From NCBI RefSeq assembly GCF_900215245.1, contig NZ_LT907842.1, positions 5,952,001-6,016,000 of the forward strand: a stretch of 64,000 nucleotides of DNA, read 5' to 3'. Both the position numbers and the translations under genes were made by a program. The stretch is from Pseudomonas fluorescens. Lineage in GTDB: Bacteria > Pseudomonadota > Gammaproteobacteria > Pseudomonadales > Pseudomonadaceae. Within the stretch, counting starts at the first letter, position 1. The number at the start of each line of letters is the position of its first letter. Shown in pieces: positions 15,992 to 24,671 of the stretch. The notes under the pieces were generated by a model. That model was not told the origin of the DNA. It did no database searches and saw only the letters and a list, made by a program, of their open reading frames with translations.

Positions 15992-16081
15992 TGTGGGAGC
16001 GGGCTTGCCCGCGAATACGGTGTGTCAGTTAACAGAGATGTCGACTGGCACACCCTATTCGCGGGCTTGCTCGCTCCCACA
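15992..16081. repeat. REPIN (two inverted REP sequences)
   Basis: Starts with TGTGGGAGCGGGCTTGCC and ends with the inverted copy GCTTGCTCGCTCCCACA, about 50 bases between them. It is a typical Pseudomonas REP doublet, non-coding, lying between urtE and the fmdA promoter. Confidence 0.85.
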
Positions 16082-16096
16082 TTTGATCGGTATTGA

Positions 16097-16786
16097 TTAG
16101 ACGGACAGGTAGCGGCTGATGATCGCCTCGTCCACCCGATCCCGGGTTTCTTCGATCACGAAGCGGCCCTTTTCAATCACCAGGAATCGGTCGGCGATTT
16201 CCAGGGTGAACGACAACACCTGCTCGGACACCACAATGGTCAAGTCCCGCAGGTTGCGAATCTCTTTCAACGTGCGCGCAATGTCCTTGATGATCGACGG
16301 CTGAATCCCCTCCGTAGGCTCATCCAGCAACAACACCTTGGGGTTGGTCGCCAGCGCTCGCGCAATCGCCAACTGCTGTTGTTGCCCACCCGAGAGGTTG
16401 CCGCCTTTGCGCGACTGCATGTCATGCAACACCGGGAACAACGCATACAAGTCCTCTGGCACCCTGCCCCGCGCGGACGCCGGCAAACCGGTCTGGATAT
16501 TTTCCAGCACCGTCATGCTCGGGAAAATCATGCGCCCCTGGGGCACATAGGCGATACCGCGCGCCACCCGCTCGTGGGTTTCCAGCGCCGACACATCGTG
16601 CCCGTCCACGCTGACCTGGCCTTTCCACTGCGGCAGGATGCCCATCAGGCTTTTGAACAGGGTGGTCTTGCCCATGCCGTTGCGGCCCATCACCGCGACG
16701 ATTTCACGCTTGGCCACGTTCAGGTCCAGGTCGTGGAGGATCTGGCTCTGGCCGTAGCCGCAGGACAACTGGTCAATCTTGAACAT
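16097..16786 (-). CDS. urtE: Urea/short-chain amide ABC transporter ATPase, UrtE-like
   Basis: A 229-residue ABC ATPase of the branched-chain amino acid/urea importer type. It has Walker A GRNGMGKTT, signature LSGGQQQQ, and Walker B LLLDEPTEGIQP, whose 'EGIQP' is characteristic of the LivF/UrtE group. Start 16786 (MFKIDQLSCGYG) is preferred; the longer frame overlaps urtD. It is the last gene of urtABCDE, 10 bp after urtD. With the amidases next door, the substrate may be formamide, acetamide or similar amides (as FmdDEF) rather than urea. Confidence 0.88.
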   Translation of the reverse strand: MFKIDQLSCGYGQSQILHDLDLNVAKREIVAVMGRNGMGKTTLFKSLMGILPQWKGQVSVDGHDVSALETHERVARGIAYVPQGRMIFPSMTVLENIQTGLPASARGRVPEDLYALFPVLHDMQSRKGGNLSGGQQQQLAIARALATNPKVLLLDEPTEGIQPSIIKDIARTLKEIRNLRDLTIVVSEQVLSFTLEIADRFLVIEKGRFVIEETRDRVDEAIISRYLSV

Positions 16787-16796
16787 GCCGGATTCC

Positions 16797-17555
16797 TCAG
16801 TGGCCCAAATACACTTCGATAACTTTAGGGTTGTTTTGCACCGACTCCATGCTGCCCTCGGCCAGCACCTTGCCCTGGTGCAGCACCGTAACTTTGTGGG
16901 CAATGCTTTTGACGAATTCCATGTCGTGCTCGATCACCAGCACCGAACGCCCCTGGCTGATGCGTTTGAGCAGCTCGGCGGTTTGCGCGCGCTCGTTGAC
17001 GCTCATGCCCGCCACCGGCTCATCGAGCATCAACAACTCGGGGTCTTGCATCAGCAGCATGCCGATTTCCAGCCACTGCTTTTGCCCATGGGACAAGAGG
17101 TCGGCCTGTTGCTGCAGCAAATCGCCAAGGAAGATCTCCCGCGCCACCTCTTCCACCCGCGCGATCACTTGCGCGTTGCGCTTGAAAAACAGTGCGCCCC
17201 AAACCTTGCGGCCGGCGGGATAAGACATCTCAAGGTTCTCAAACACCGTGAGGTTTTCGTAGATCGACGGGTTCTGAAATTTACGCCCCACCCCAGCGCG
17301 CACAATGTTGTACTCGCGCATCCTGGTCAGTTCCTGGCCGTCAAACTGGATGCTGCCGCTGGTGGCGCGGGTCTTGCCGCAGATCAGGTCGAGCACGGTG
17401 GTTTTGCCGGCGCCATTGGGGCCGATCACCACGCGCACTTCGTTACGGTCGATATACAGGTTGAGGTTGTCGACCGCCTTGAAGCCGTCGAACGACACCG
17501 TGAGGCCTTCAATAGCCAGCACCGGTTTATTCATTTCAAAGCCGACGGCGGTCAT
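16797..17555 (-). CDS. urtD: Urea/short-chain amide ABC transporter ATPase, UrtD-like
   Basis: A 252-residue ABC ATPase of the LivG/UrtD type: Walker A GPNGAGKTT, signature LSHGQKQWLEIG, Walker B LLMLDEPVAGMS, and a switch histidine in VIEHDM. The start at 17555 (MTAVGFEMNK) overlaps the urtC stop (ATGA), showing translational coupling; MNKPVLAIEG at 17534 is an alternative. It pairs with UrtE to power import. Confidence 0.88.
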   Translation of the reverse strand: MTAVGFEMNKPVLAIEGLTVSFDGFKAVDNLNLYIDRNEVRVVIGPNGAGKTTVLDLICGKTRATSGSIQFDGQELTRMREYNIVRAGVGRKFQNPSIYENLTVFENLEMSYPAGRKVWGALFFKRNAQVIARVEEVAREIFLGDLLQQQADLLSHGQKQWLEIGMLLMQDPELLMLDEPVAGMSVNERAQTAELLKRISQGRSVLVIEHDMEFVKSIAHKVTVLHQGKVLAEGSMESVQNNPKVIEVYLGH

Positions 17556-18712
17556 GGCTGGGTCTCCAGGATTTTGCTTTCGGTCTTGGGTTTGGCCACG
17601 GCTGCGGCGGCTTTCACCACCGGTTTGCGCCGTAGCAATGTCGCCAGAGCCTGGCGTCCATGGCTCTCCCACAAACCGGCCAAACCGTTGGGAAAGTACA
17701 TGACCACGGCGATAAACAGCCCGCCCATCAGGTACAGCCACAGTTCCGGGAAGGACTCGGAAAAGTAGGTCTTGCCGTAGTTCACCAAGAGCGCGCCATA
17801 CACCGCGCCGAGCAACGACATGCGCCCGCCCACAGCAGCGAAGATCACCATCTCGATCGACGGCACGATGCCGACGAACGACGGCGACATAAAGCCCACC
17901 TGCAAGGCAAACATCGCCCCGCCAATCGCCGAGAACGCGGCAGCCACACAGAACACGAAGATCTTGAAGCTGGCCACGTCATAGCCGGAGAAGCGCACAC
18001 GCTCCTCTTTGTCGCGCATGGCCATCAGCAGCCGGCCGAGCTTGGACGCCAGAATGAAGCGGCCCATAAAGATGCAGCCGAACAGCAAACCGGCGTTGAT
18101 GAAATACAGGATCATTTTCGCGCTGTCGGTGCGCAGGTCCCAGCCGAGCAGGGTCTTGAGGTCGGTGATGCCGTTGACGCCGCCCGTCAGGCCTTGCTGG
18201 CCGACGATCAGCACCGTGAGGATCAGCGCAATCGCCTGGGTAACGATGGAAAAATACACATCGCCCACGCGGCGCTTGAACAGCGCCATGCCGATAATGA
18301 AGGCCAGCAGCACCGGCACCGCAATCACCGCCACCAGGGTAAAGCTGAAACTGTGGAACGGCTGCCACAGCCAAGGCAACTCGGTGATCTGGTTCCAGTC
18401 CATGAAGTCCGGAATGCCCGGCGTGGATTGGATCTTGGTGCTTTCGGGGTCCGAGGCTTCCAGCTTGAGGAACATCGCCATGCAGTAGCCACCCACTCCG
18501 AAGAACACGCCCTGCCCCAGGCTGAGAATCCCGCCATAGCCCCAGCACAGCACCAGCCCCACCGCGACGAACGCGTAGGTCAGGTACTTGCCGACCATGT
18601 TCAGGCGAAACGCATCCAGGGTCAGGGGAAATACCACCAGGATCAGCAGCGCCAACAGCACAATGCCGATCAGGTTTTGCTGGCCGCCCAGCAGCTTGTC
18701 TAAAGCCTTCAT
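17552..18712 (-). CDS. urtC: Urea/short-chain amide ABC transporter permease, UrtC-like
   Basis: A 386-residue LivM/UrtC-type permease with about 9-10 hydrophobic segments. Typical features are GYGGILSLGQGVFFGVGGY and the GGxxGL...TDLKTLLGWD loop. The C-terminal tail is basic and Ala/Val-rich (about 355-386). It follows urtB by 10 bp and overlaps urtD. It forms the heterodimeric membrane channel with UrtB. Confidence 0.9.
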   Translation of the reverse strand: MKALDKLLGGQQNLIGIVLLALLILVVFPLTLDAFRLNMVGKYLTYAFVAVGLVLCWGYGGILSLGQGVFFGVGGYCMAMFLKLEASDPESTKIQSTPGIPDFMDWNQITELPWLWQPFHSFSFTLVAVIAVPVLLAFIIGMALFKRRVGDVYFSIVTQAIALILTVLIVGQQGLTGGVNGITDLKTLLGWDLRTDSAKMILYFINAGLLFGCIFMGRFILASKLGRLLMAMRDKEERVRFSGYDVASFKIFVFCVAAAFSAIGGAMFALQVGFMSPSFVGIVPSIEMVIFAAVGGRMSLLGAVYGALLVNYGKTYFSESFPELWLYLMGGLFIAVVMYFPNGLAGLWESHGRQALATLLRRKPVVKAAAAVAKPKTESKILETQP

Positions 18713-18722
18713 CTGCTCGCCT

Positions 18723-19640
18723 CTACTTGCGCACTTTGATGGAGAACAACCCTTGCGGGCGCAGCATCAGGATCAGAATCACCGACGACAAGGTCAGCAC
18801 CTTGGCCATCGAGCCACTGAGGAAAAACTCCGACAGCGATTGGGTCTGGGCAATCACGAACGCCGAGGCGATGGTGCCGAACAGGCTTTGCGCGCCGCCG
18901 AACACCACCACCAGGAAGGTATCGACGATGTACTGCGAACCCGCCGTCGGCCCGGTGGAACCGATGGTGGTGAAGGCCGCGCCCGCCACACCGGCGACGC
19001 CGCAGCCGAGGGCGAATGTCATACGGTCGACCTTGCGCGTATTGATGCCCACGGCGCGGCTCATCAGGCGGTTCTGTACCGTGGCGCGCACCTGCAAGCC
19101 CCAGCGCGAGCGGTACAGCATGAGGAAGATCGCGGCGGTCAGCAGCAAGGTCAGGCCCATCATGAACAGGCCGTTGCGCGGGATTTCGATGGCGTCGGTG
19201 AAGTTCACCGAGCCCATCAGCCAGGCCGGTGGTTCGGCGCTGACTTCACGGGCGCCAAACACCGAACGGAAGGTTTGCTGCATCACCAGCGACAAGCCCC
19301 ACGTGGCGAGCAAGGTGTCCAGCGGCCGCTTGTACAAACGGCTGATCATCGCCCACTCCACCAGCCAGCCGACGGCGCCGGCGACGAGGAATGACAGGGC
19401 GATGGCGAAGAAGAAGTAATAGGGTTGGAAGCTCGGCGCAAAGTGTGCGGTGAGGCTGGAGCACACGTAGGTGGTGTAGGCGCCGATGGTCAGGAATTCA
19501 CCGTGAGCCATGTTGATCACGCCCATCTGGCCAAAGATGATTGCCAGCCCCAATGCCATCAGCAACAGCACGCAGAACACGGACAGGCCGTTGAACCCCT
19601 GCATTGCCGCGATGGCCCCAAATTCCGATAGCCATTCCAT
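18723..19640 (-). CDS. urtB: Urea/short-chain amide ABC transporter permease, UrtB-like
   Basis: A 305-residue LivH/UrtB-type permease with about 8 membrane segments. Signature stretches are GLAIIFGQMGVINMAHGEFL and NRLMSRAVGINTRKVD. Start 19640 (MEWLSEFGAI) is used; the longer frame runs back through the hairpin at 19691-19735. It lacks the long N-terminal exported domain of true urea UrtB proteins, which favours an Fmd-type amide importer. It lies 136 bp downstream of urtA, across the hairpin. Confidence 0.88.
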   Translation of the reverse strand: MEWLSEFGAIAAMQGFNGLSVFCVLLLMALGLAIIFGQMGVINMAHGEFLTIGAYTTYVCSSLTAHFAPSFQPYYFFFAIALSFLVAGAVGWLVEWAMISRLYKRPLDTLLATWGLSLVMQQTFRSVFGAREVSAEPPAWLMGSVNFTDAIEIPRNGLFMMGLTLLLTAAIFLMLYRSRWGLQVRATVQNRLMSRAVGINTRKVDRMTFALGCGVAGVAGAAFTTIGSTGPTAGSQYIVDTFLVVVFGGAQSLFGTIASAFVIAQTQSLSEFFLSGSMAKVLTLSSVILILMLRPQGLFSIKVRK

Positions 19641-19690
19641 GATGATGGTCTCCTGAGCGGGAGGTTGAGATGCATTCTGCTGTTGATTTA

Positions 19691-19735
19691 TGTGGAAGCT
19701 GGCTGGCCTGCGATGCAGGCCAGCCAGCTCCCACA
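19691..19735. repeat. Strong hairpin (REP-like) between urtA and urtB
   Basis: Perfect 15-bp stem (19697-19711 with 19715-19729) closed by a GAT loop and flanked by TGTGGA and TCCCACA. It is a compacted relative of the local REP sequences. Sitting in the urtA-urtB gap without a T-run, it may stabilise the urtA mRNA or limit read-through, giving more binding protein than permease. Confidence 0.75.
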
Positions 19736-19776
19736 TAAAGCCAGTTGCCACAGTTGGATCAGTGCCGGCCCCGGTG

Positions 19777-20985
19777 TTATTGATAGCCTTTGGGGAACGG
19801 GTTCGGCTCAATCAGATCCGACTCGTAGATCACTTTGAACTGGCCGTTGGGCTGCACTTCACCGATACGCGACTTGCTCCACAGGTGATGGTTCTCGTGG
19901 ATCTTCACGTAGCCTTCCGGCGCGGTTTTCAGCTCGATGCCCGGCGAGGCGGCCACGACTTTATCCACGTCGAAACTGCCGGCCTTCTCCACCGCGGCTT
20001 TCCACAACCATGGGCCGAGGTAGGCCGCCTGGGTCACGTCGCCGATCACCGCATCCTTGCCGTACTTGGCCTTGAAGGCTTCGACGAAGGCTTTGTTGTT
20101 GGGGTTGTCCAGGCTCTGGAAGTACTTCATCGAGGCGTAGAAACCGGCCATGTTTTCGCCGCCAATGCCGAGCAATTCATCCTCGGTCACCGACAGGGTC
20201 AGCAAGGTTTGCTTGGCGGCGTTCACACCCGCCGCATTCAGTTGTTTGTAGAACGCCACGTTGGAACCACCGACCACGGCCGCGAACACCACGTCCGGTT
20301 TCTTCAGCTTGACCTTGTTGATCAGCGAGCCGAACTGGGTATTGCCCAGCGGGTAGTAATCTTCGCCGACCACGGTGCCGTGCAGTACGTTTTCGATGTG
20401 CTTGCGCGCGATCTTCATCGAGGTGCGCGGCCAGATGTAGTCCGAGCCGACCAGGTAGAACGTCTTGGCACCTTTGGTCTTGGCGATCCAGTCGAGGCTG
20501 GCGAGGATTTGCTGGGTAGCTTCCTGGCCGGTGTAGATCACGTTTTTCGACTGTTCCAGGCCTTCATAGAAGGTCGGGTAGTAGAGCAAGCCGTTTTCTT
20601 TCTCGAAGATCGGCAGCACGGCTTTGCGCGAAGCCGAGGTCCAGCAGCCGAATACGGCGGCGACTTTATCGTTGACCAGCAGCTTCTTGGCTTTTTCAGC
20701 GAAGGTCGGCCAGTCGGAGGCGCCGTCTTCCTGGATGACCTTGATCTGCCGTCCCAGAATCCCGCCTGAGGCGTTGATCTGCTCGATAGCCAGACGCTCG
20801 GCCTGAATCGAGCCGGTTTCGGAAATCGCCATGGTGCCGGTGGCCGAGTGCAACTGGCCGACGGTCACTTCGGTAGGGGTCACGGCCAGGCCTTCGTTAT
20901 CAGCCAGCACGCCCTGGCTGAACAGCGCGGCCGCCAGCAATGACAAGGCCAAGAGGGGTTTGGAGCGGATCAATCGTGGTGCCAT
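19777..20985 (-). CDS. urtA: Urea/short-chain amide ABC transporter substrate-binding protein, UrtA-like
   Basis: A 402-residue periplasmic binding protein of the Urt/Fmd type. The start at 20985 gives a signal peptide (MAPRLIRSK, hydrophobic core LLALSLLAAALF, likely cleavage after GVLA). Family segments include VGQLHSATGTMAISETG, IEQINASGGILGR and YYPTFYEGLEQSKNVIYTG. It is the first gene of urtABCDE, with the TACGT-N6-ACGTA site 80 bp upstream. The ligand is inferred from context (fmdA, amiE) to be a short amide or urea. Confidence 0.9.
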   Translation of the reverse strand: MAPRLIRSKPLLALSLLAAALFSQGVLADNEGLAVTPTEVTVGQLHSATGTMAISETGSIQAERLAIEQINASGGILGRQIKVIQEDGASDWPTFAEKAKKLLVNDKVAAVFGCWTSASRKAVLPIFEKENGLLYYPTFYEGLEQSKNVIYTGQEATQQILASLDWIAKTKGAKTFYLVGSDYIWPRTSMKIARKHIENVLHGTVVGEDYYPLGNTQFGSLINKVKLKKPDVVFAAVVGGSNVAFYKQLNAAGVNAAKQTLLTLSVTEDELLGIGGENMAGFYASMKYFQSLDNPNNKAFVEAFKAKYGKDAVIGDVTQAAYLGPWLWKAAVEKAGSFDVDKVVAASPGIELKTAPEGYVKIHENHHLWSKSRIGEVQPNGQFKVIYESDLIEPNPFPKGYQ

Positions 20986-21051
20986 GGGGCGACTCCTCTG
21001 CAATGAGGGTTCCAGCATGGCGGCAGCGCGCCAGCGCGGGTATACGCAGCC

Positions 21052-21081
21052 TGACGTAACGGTGTACGTCATTTGACGTAT
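21052..21081. promoter_or_regulatory. Candidate response-regulator sites upstream of urtA
   Basis: TACGTCA and TGACGTA face each other across two bases (21065-21080), equivalent to TACGT-N6-ACGTA as at fmdA. A third half-site, TGACGTAA, lies at 21052-21059. The cluster starts 67 bp upstream of the urtA start codon, in the gap to the divergent sensor kinase gene. Confidence 0.65.
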
Positions 21082-21138
21082 GCCGCTGCGCACTATTTTC
21101 GAGCAGGATCCCGACCGCCCGGACACCCTCGATCAATG

Positions 21139-21226
21139 CGGGAGCCGGCTTGCCTGCGATGGCGGTGTATCAGGCTGCATCTGCAGGGGTTGACCCAGCG
21201 CTGTCGCAGGCAAGCCAGTGCCTACA
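21139..21226. repeat. Degenerate REPIN
   Basis: GGGAGCCGGCTTGCCTGCGA at the left and the inverted form TCGCAGGCAAGCCAGTG at the right, spaced as in the other REPINs here. Its presence argues against coding before 21288, although the frame is open. Confidence 0.75.
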
Positions 21227-21287
21227 TTTTGAATCGGGGCATGGAACTTGCTCATTTAAACTTGCCCACTCTGCGGAGCCTCCCACC

Positions 21288-24200
21288 GTGCACCCCACCC
21301 CTGGCACTCAGCGCATCGTCAAGATCCGCCGCGACTACAACACCTGGGTCGCCGACGAGACCATGGAAGACTATGCTCTGCGCTACACGCCAAAATCCTT
21401 TCGCAAATGGTCGGAACTGCGCATCGCCAACACCGCCCTGGGCGCCGTGTCGTTCCTGGCGCTGGAAGCCATCGGCGGTGTCCTGGCCTTGAGTTACGGC
21501 TTCACCAACACCTTTTGGGCGATCCTCGCGATCAGCCTGGTGATCTTCCTCACCGGCCTGCCCATCAGCTATTACGCGGCGCGTTACGGCGTGGACATGG
21601 ACCTGCTGACCCGCGGCGCCGGCTTCGGCTACATCGGCTCAACCATCACCTCGCTGATCTACGCCAGCTTCACCTTCCTGTTCTTCGCCCTGGAAGCGGC
21701 GATCATGGCCCTGGCGCTGGAGTTGTATTTTCATATCCCGTTGGCCATCGCCTATGTCATTTGCTCGCTGCTGGTGATTCCGCTGGTGGCCTACGGCGTC
21801 ACCCTGATCAGCCGCCTGCAACTGTGGACGCAACCGGTCTGGCTGCTGTTGCTGGTGCTGCCCTACGGCTTCGTGTGGTGGAAGAACCCCGATGCCTTCA
21901 GCGACTGGACCAGTTTCGTCGGGCGCAGTGGCGACGGCGGTGGTTTCAACCTGTTGGCGTTCTGCGCCGCCTGCACGGTGGCGCTGTCGCTGGTGACGCA
22001 GATTGGCGAACAGGTCGACTACCTGCGCTTTCTGCCGGAAAAAACCGCCGCCAACCGCAAACGCTGGTGGGCCGCGCTGCTCTGTGCCGGGCCCGGCTGG
22101 ATCATCCCCGGGGCGTTAAAAATGTTCGCGGGCGCCTTCCTGGCCTTCCTTGCCCTGCAACATGAAATCCCCATGGAACGCGCCGCCGAGCCGACCCAGA
22201 TGTACCTCGTCGCGTTCCGCTACGTGTTCAGCTCGCCGGAATGGGCGCTCGGCGCGATGGTGCTGTTCGTGTTCATCTCCCAGATGAAGATCAACCTGAC
22301 CAACGCTTACGCCGGCTCCCTGGCCTGGTCGAACTTCTTCGCCCGCGTGACCCACAGCCATCCCGGCCGGGTGGTGTGGCTGGTGTTCAACGTGGCGATT
22401 GCACTGATGCTGATGGAGCTCGGCGTGTTCGATGTCATCGACCAGGTGCTGGGGCTCTACGCCAATATTGCGATTGCCTGGATCGGCACGCTGGTGGCCG
22501 ACCTGGTCATCAACAAGCCCTTGGGCCTGTCGCCCCAACACATCGAGTTCAAGCGCGCCCACCTCTATGACATCAACCCGGTGGGCGTCGGCTCAATGCT
22601 GATCGCTTCATTGCTTTCGATCCTCGCCCACTTCGGTGTGCTCGGCGCACTCGCCCAGGCCGCGCCGCCGTTCGTCGCGCTGGGCACTGCGCTGATCATG
22701 GCGCCGCTGTTGGCCTGGCTGACCCGAGGCAAGTACTACATCGCCCGCACCAGTGATGTCCAACTGATTCATCCGGTGGCGCCTGCCACCCACGCGGTCT
22801 GCGGCCTGTGCAGCAACCCGTTCGAAACCGCCGACATGGCGTTCTGCCCGGCCTACAGCACGCCCATCTGCTCACTGTGCTGCTCGCTGGATGCTCGTTG
22901 CGGTGATCGCTGCAAGCCCCACGCCCGGCTGGTCAGCCAGTTTGAAAGCGCATTGCGCTGGCTGTTGCCGAACACGTTGATGCCCCGCCTGCATACCCGG
23001 CTGGCACATTATCTGGGGTTGTTATTGGTTCTGGTGCTGCTGCTCGCGGGGGCCCTGGCTCTGATCTACGTTCAGGCTGCCCAGGGGCTGCCGCATTCAG
23101 AGACGCTGTATCAGGCGTTCTTCAAGGCGTTTCTCACGCTCTCGGTACTCGCTGCCGTACTCGCCTGGTGGGTGGTGCTGACCCGCGAAAGCCGGCGTGT
23201 CGCCCAGGAAGAATCCGACCGCCAGACCCTGCTTTTGATGCAGGAAATCGACGCCCACAGCCTCACCGACCAAGCCCTGCAACAGGCCAAGGAAGCCTCC
23301 GAAGCGGCAAATGCCGCCAAGAGCCGCTACGTCACCGGGCTGTCCCACGAACTGCGCACGCCGCTCAACAGCATCCTCGGTTTTACCCAAATACTGCAGC
23401 GCGACAACGCTATGCCCGAGCAGCATCAGGACGCCCTGGCGACCATCCTGCGCAGCGGCTCGCACCTGTTGTCGCTGATCGACGGCCTGCTCGACGTGGC
23501 CAAGATCGAGGCCGGCAAGCTGCGCCTGGAACTCACCGAAATCCCCTTCCCGGAGCTGATTCACGACCTGGAGCAGATGTTTACTCCGCAGGCGCAGGAC
23601 AAGGGCCTGCGCTTTCGCCTCGACTGCGTGGGCAAGATCCCGGCCGTGGTGCGTGGCGATGAAAAGCGCGTGCGGCAGATCCTGATCAACCTGCTGGGCA
23701 ACGCGGTGAATTTTACCGACAGCGGTGAGGTGTGCCTGCGGGTCAGCTACATGCGCGAGACCGCCAATTTTGAAATCATCGACACCGGCATCGGGATTGA
23801 TCCGGAGCAGATCGAACGGATTTTCCAGCCGTTCGAACGCGGCGATTTAATGCGCCAGGACAAGGGCGTGGGCCTCGGGCTGACCATCACACGCATGCTC
23901 ACCTCGTTAATGGGCGGTGAACTGCGGGTCTCCAGCGAACTCGACAAGGGCACGTGCTTCCAGGTGCGGCTGTTTCTTTCCCAGGTGCGCGCGCCGCAAG
24001 CGGTGGTGCATGTGGAGCACGACATCATCGGCTATCAGGGTGAGCGCCGACGCATCCTGGTGGTGGACGACCACGTCGACCATCGCAAGATGCTGAGCGG
24101 CATGCTCACCCCTTTGGGTTTTGAAGTGATCCAGGCCAGTAACGGCCAGGAGGCGATTCGCCAGGTGGCGTTGCTGGCACCGGACTTGATCCTGATGGAC

Positions 24201-24671
24201 TTGTCGATGCCGACGTTGGATGGCTTGGAAACCAGCCGTTTGATCCGCCGCAACGCGCTGTCCAGCGCGCCGATTATTGTGATCTCGGCCAACGCCTTTA
24301 CCGACGACCGCGAACGCAGCATCGCCGCCGCCTGCAATGACTACCTGGCCAAGCCGGTGCGCACCCCGGAGCTGCTGGGGCGCCTGCAACAGCATCTGCA
24401 GTTGCAGTGGTTACGCCGCACCAAGACCTCCAGGGCGCCGGCGCCGCCCAGGGTCCTGCCCAGCCCTGAAGACCTCGCCGCGCTCGCCGAACTCAGCGCC
24501 ATCGGCTATGTGCGCGGCCTACACGACAAACTCGACAAGATCCTTGAACACCGCCCGGACACTGAAGCATTCATCAGCAAAGTGCGCGGTTTGCTCAAGG
24601 GTTTCCGCCTGGATGAACTCAACCGAACCCTCAAGGAGGCCGAAGATGAATGCACTCACCCGCAGCACTGA
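21288..24671 (+). CDS. NCS1-type permease fused to hybrid sensor histidine kinase
   Basis: A 1127-residue membrane sensor. Residues about 15-500 resemble an NCS1 (cytosine/purine/hydantoin-type) permease with about 12 membrane segments (DETMEDYALRYTPKSFRKW, then TRGAGFGYIGSTITSLIYA). A cysteine-rich box (about 505-545, CGLC...C...CSLCC...CGDRC, zinc-ribbon-like) follows, then two more membrane helices, a HisKA domain with H687 (LSHELRTPLNS), a HATPase domain (NLLGNAVNF near 800) and a receiver domain with phosphoacceptor near D971 (MDLSMPTLDG). GTG 21288 after CGGAG is chosen; an upstream ATG lies in a REPIN. It is divergent from urtA and overlaps its response regulator, so it probably senses an amide or related compound by transport-like binding. 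This parallels CbrA and MxtR/CrbS, which use an SSS-type transporter domain. Confidence 0.88.
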   Translation: MHPTPGTQRIVKIRRDYNTWVADETMEDYALRYTPKSFRKWSELRIANTALGAVSFLALEAIGGVLALSYGFTNTFWAILAISLVIFLTGLPISYYAARYGVDMDLLTRGAGFGYIGSTITSLIYASFTFLFFALEAAIMALALELYFHIPLAIAYVICSLLVIPLVAYGVTLISRLQLWTQPVWLLLLVLPYGFVWWKNPDAFSDWTSFVGRSGDGGGFNLLAFCAACTVALSLVTQIGEQVDYLRFLPEKTAANRKRWWAALLCAGPGWIIPGALKMFAGAFLAFLALQHEIPMERAAEPTQMYLVAFRYVFSSPEWALGAMVLFVFISQMKINLTNAYAGSLAWSNFFARVTHSHPGRVVWLVFNVAIALMLMELGVFDVIDQVLGLYANIAIAWIGTLVADLVINKPLGLSPQHIEFKRAHLYDINPVGVGSMLIASLLSILAHFGVLGALAQAAPPFVALGTALIMAPLLAWLTRGKYYIARTSDVQLIHPVAPATHAVCGLCSNPFETADMAFCPAYSTPICSLCCSLDARCGDRCKPHARLVSQFESALRWLLPNTLMPRLHTRLAHYLGLLLVLVLLLAGALALIYVQAAQGLPHSETLYQAFFKAFLTLSVLAAVLAWWVVLTRESRRVAQEESDRQTLLLMQEIDAHSLTDQALQQAKEASEAANAAKSRYVTGLSHELRTPLNSILGFTQILQRDNAMPEQHQDALATILRSGSHLLSLIDGLLDVAKIEAGKLRLELTEIPFPELIHDLEQMFTPQAQDKGLRFRLDCVGKIPAVVRGDEKRVRQILINLLGNAVNFTDSGEVCLRVSYMRETANFEIIDTGIGIDPEQIERIFQPFERGDLMRQDKGVGLGLTITRMLTSLMGGELRVSSELDKGTCFQVRLFLSQVRAPQAVVHVEHDIIGYQGERRRILVVDDHVDHRKMLSGMLTPLGFEVIQASNGQEAIRQVALLAPDLILMDLSMPTLDGLETSRLIRRNALSSAPIIVISANAFTDDRERSIAAACNDYLAKPVRTPELLGRLQQHLQLQWLRRTKTSRAPAPPRVLPSPEDLAALAELSAIGYVRGLHDKLDKILEHRPDTEAFISKVRGLLKGFRLDELNRTLKEAEDECTHPQH

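Noticed and set aside
15992-16081. REPIN arms as a CRISPR-like or terminator structure
   Set aside because: Only two inverted copies per site, scattered singly across the window, and no T-run; this is the ordinary Pseudomonas REPIN layout.
17660-19394. Plus-strand frames opposite urtC and urtB (17660-18703, 18588-19394)
   Set aside because: Shadows of clearly conserved permease genes; translations are His/Gln/Arg-rich without recognisable motifs.
21150-21287. Upstream ATG extension of the sensor kinase
   Set aside because: The extension is translated REPIN sequence; GTG 21288 has a ribosome site and gives the expected permease N-terminus.
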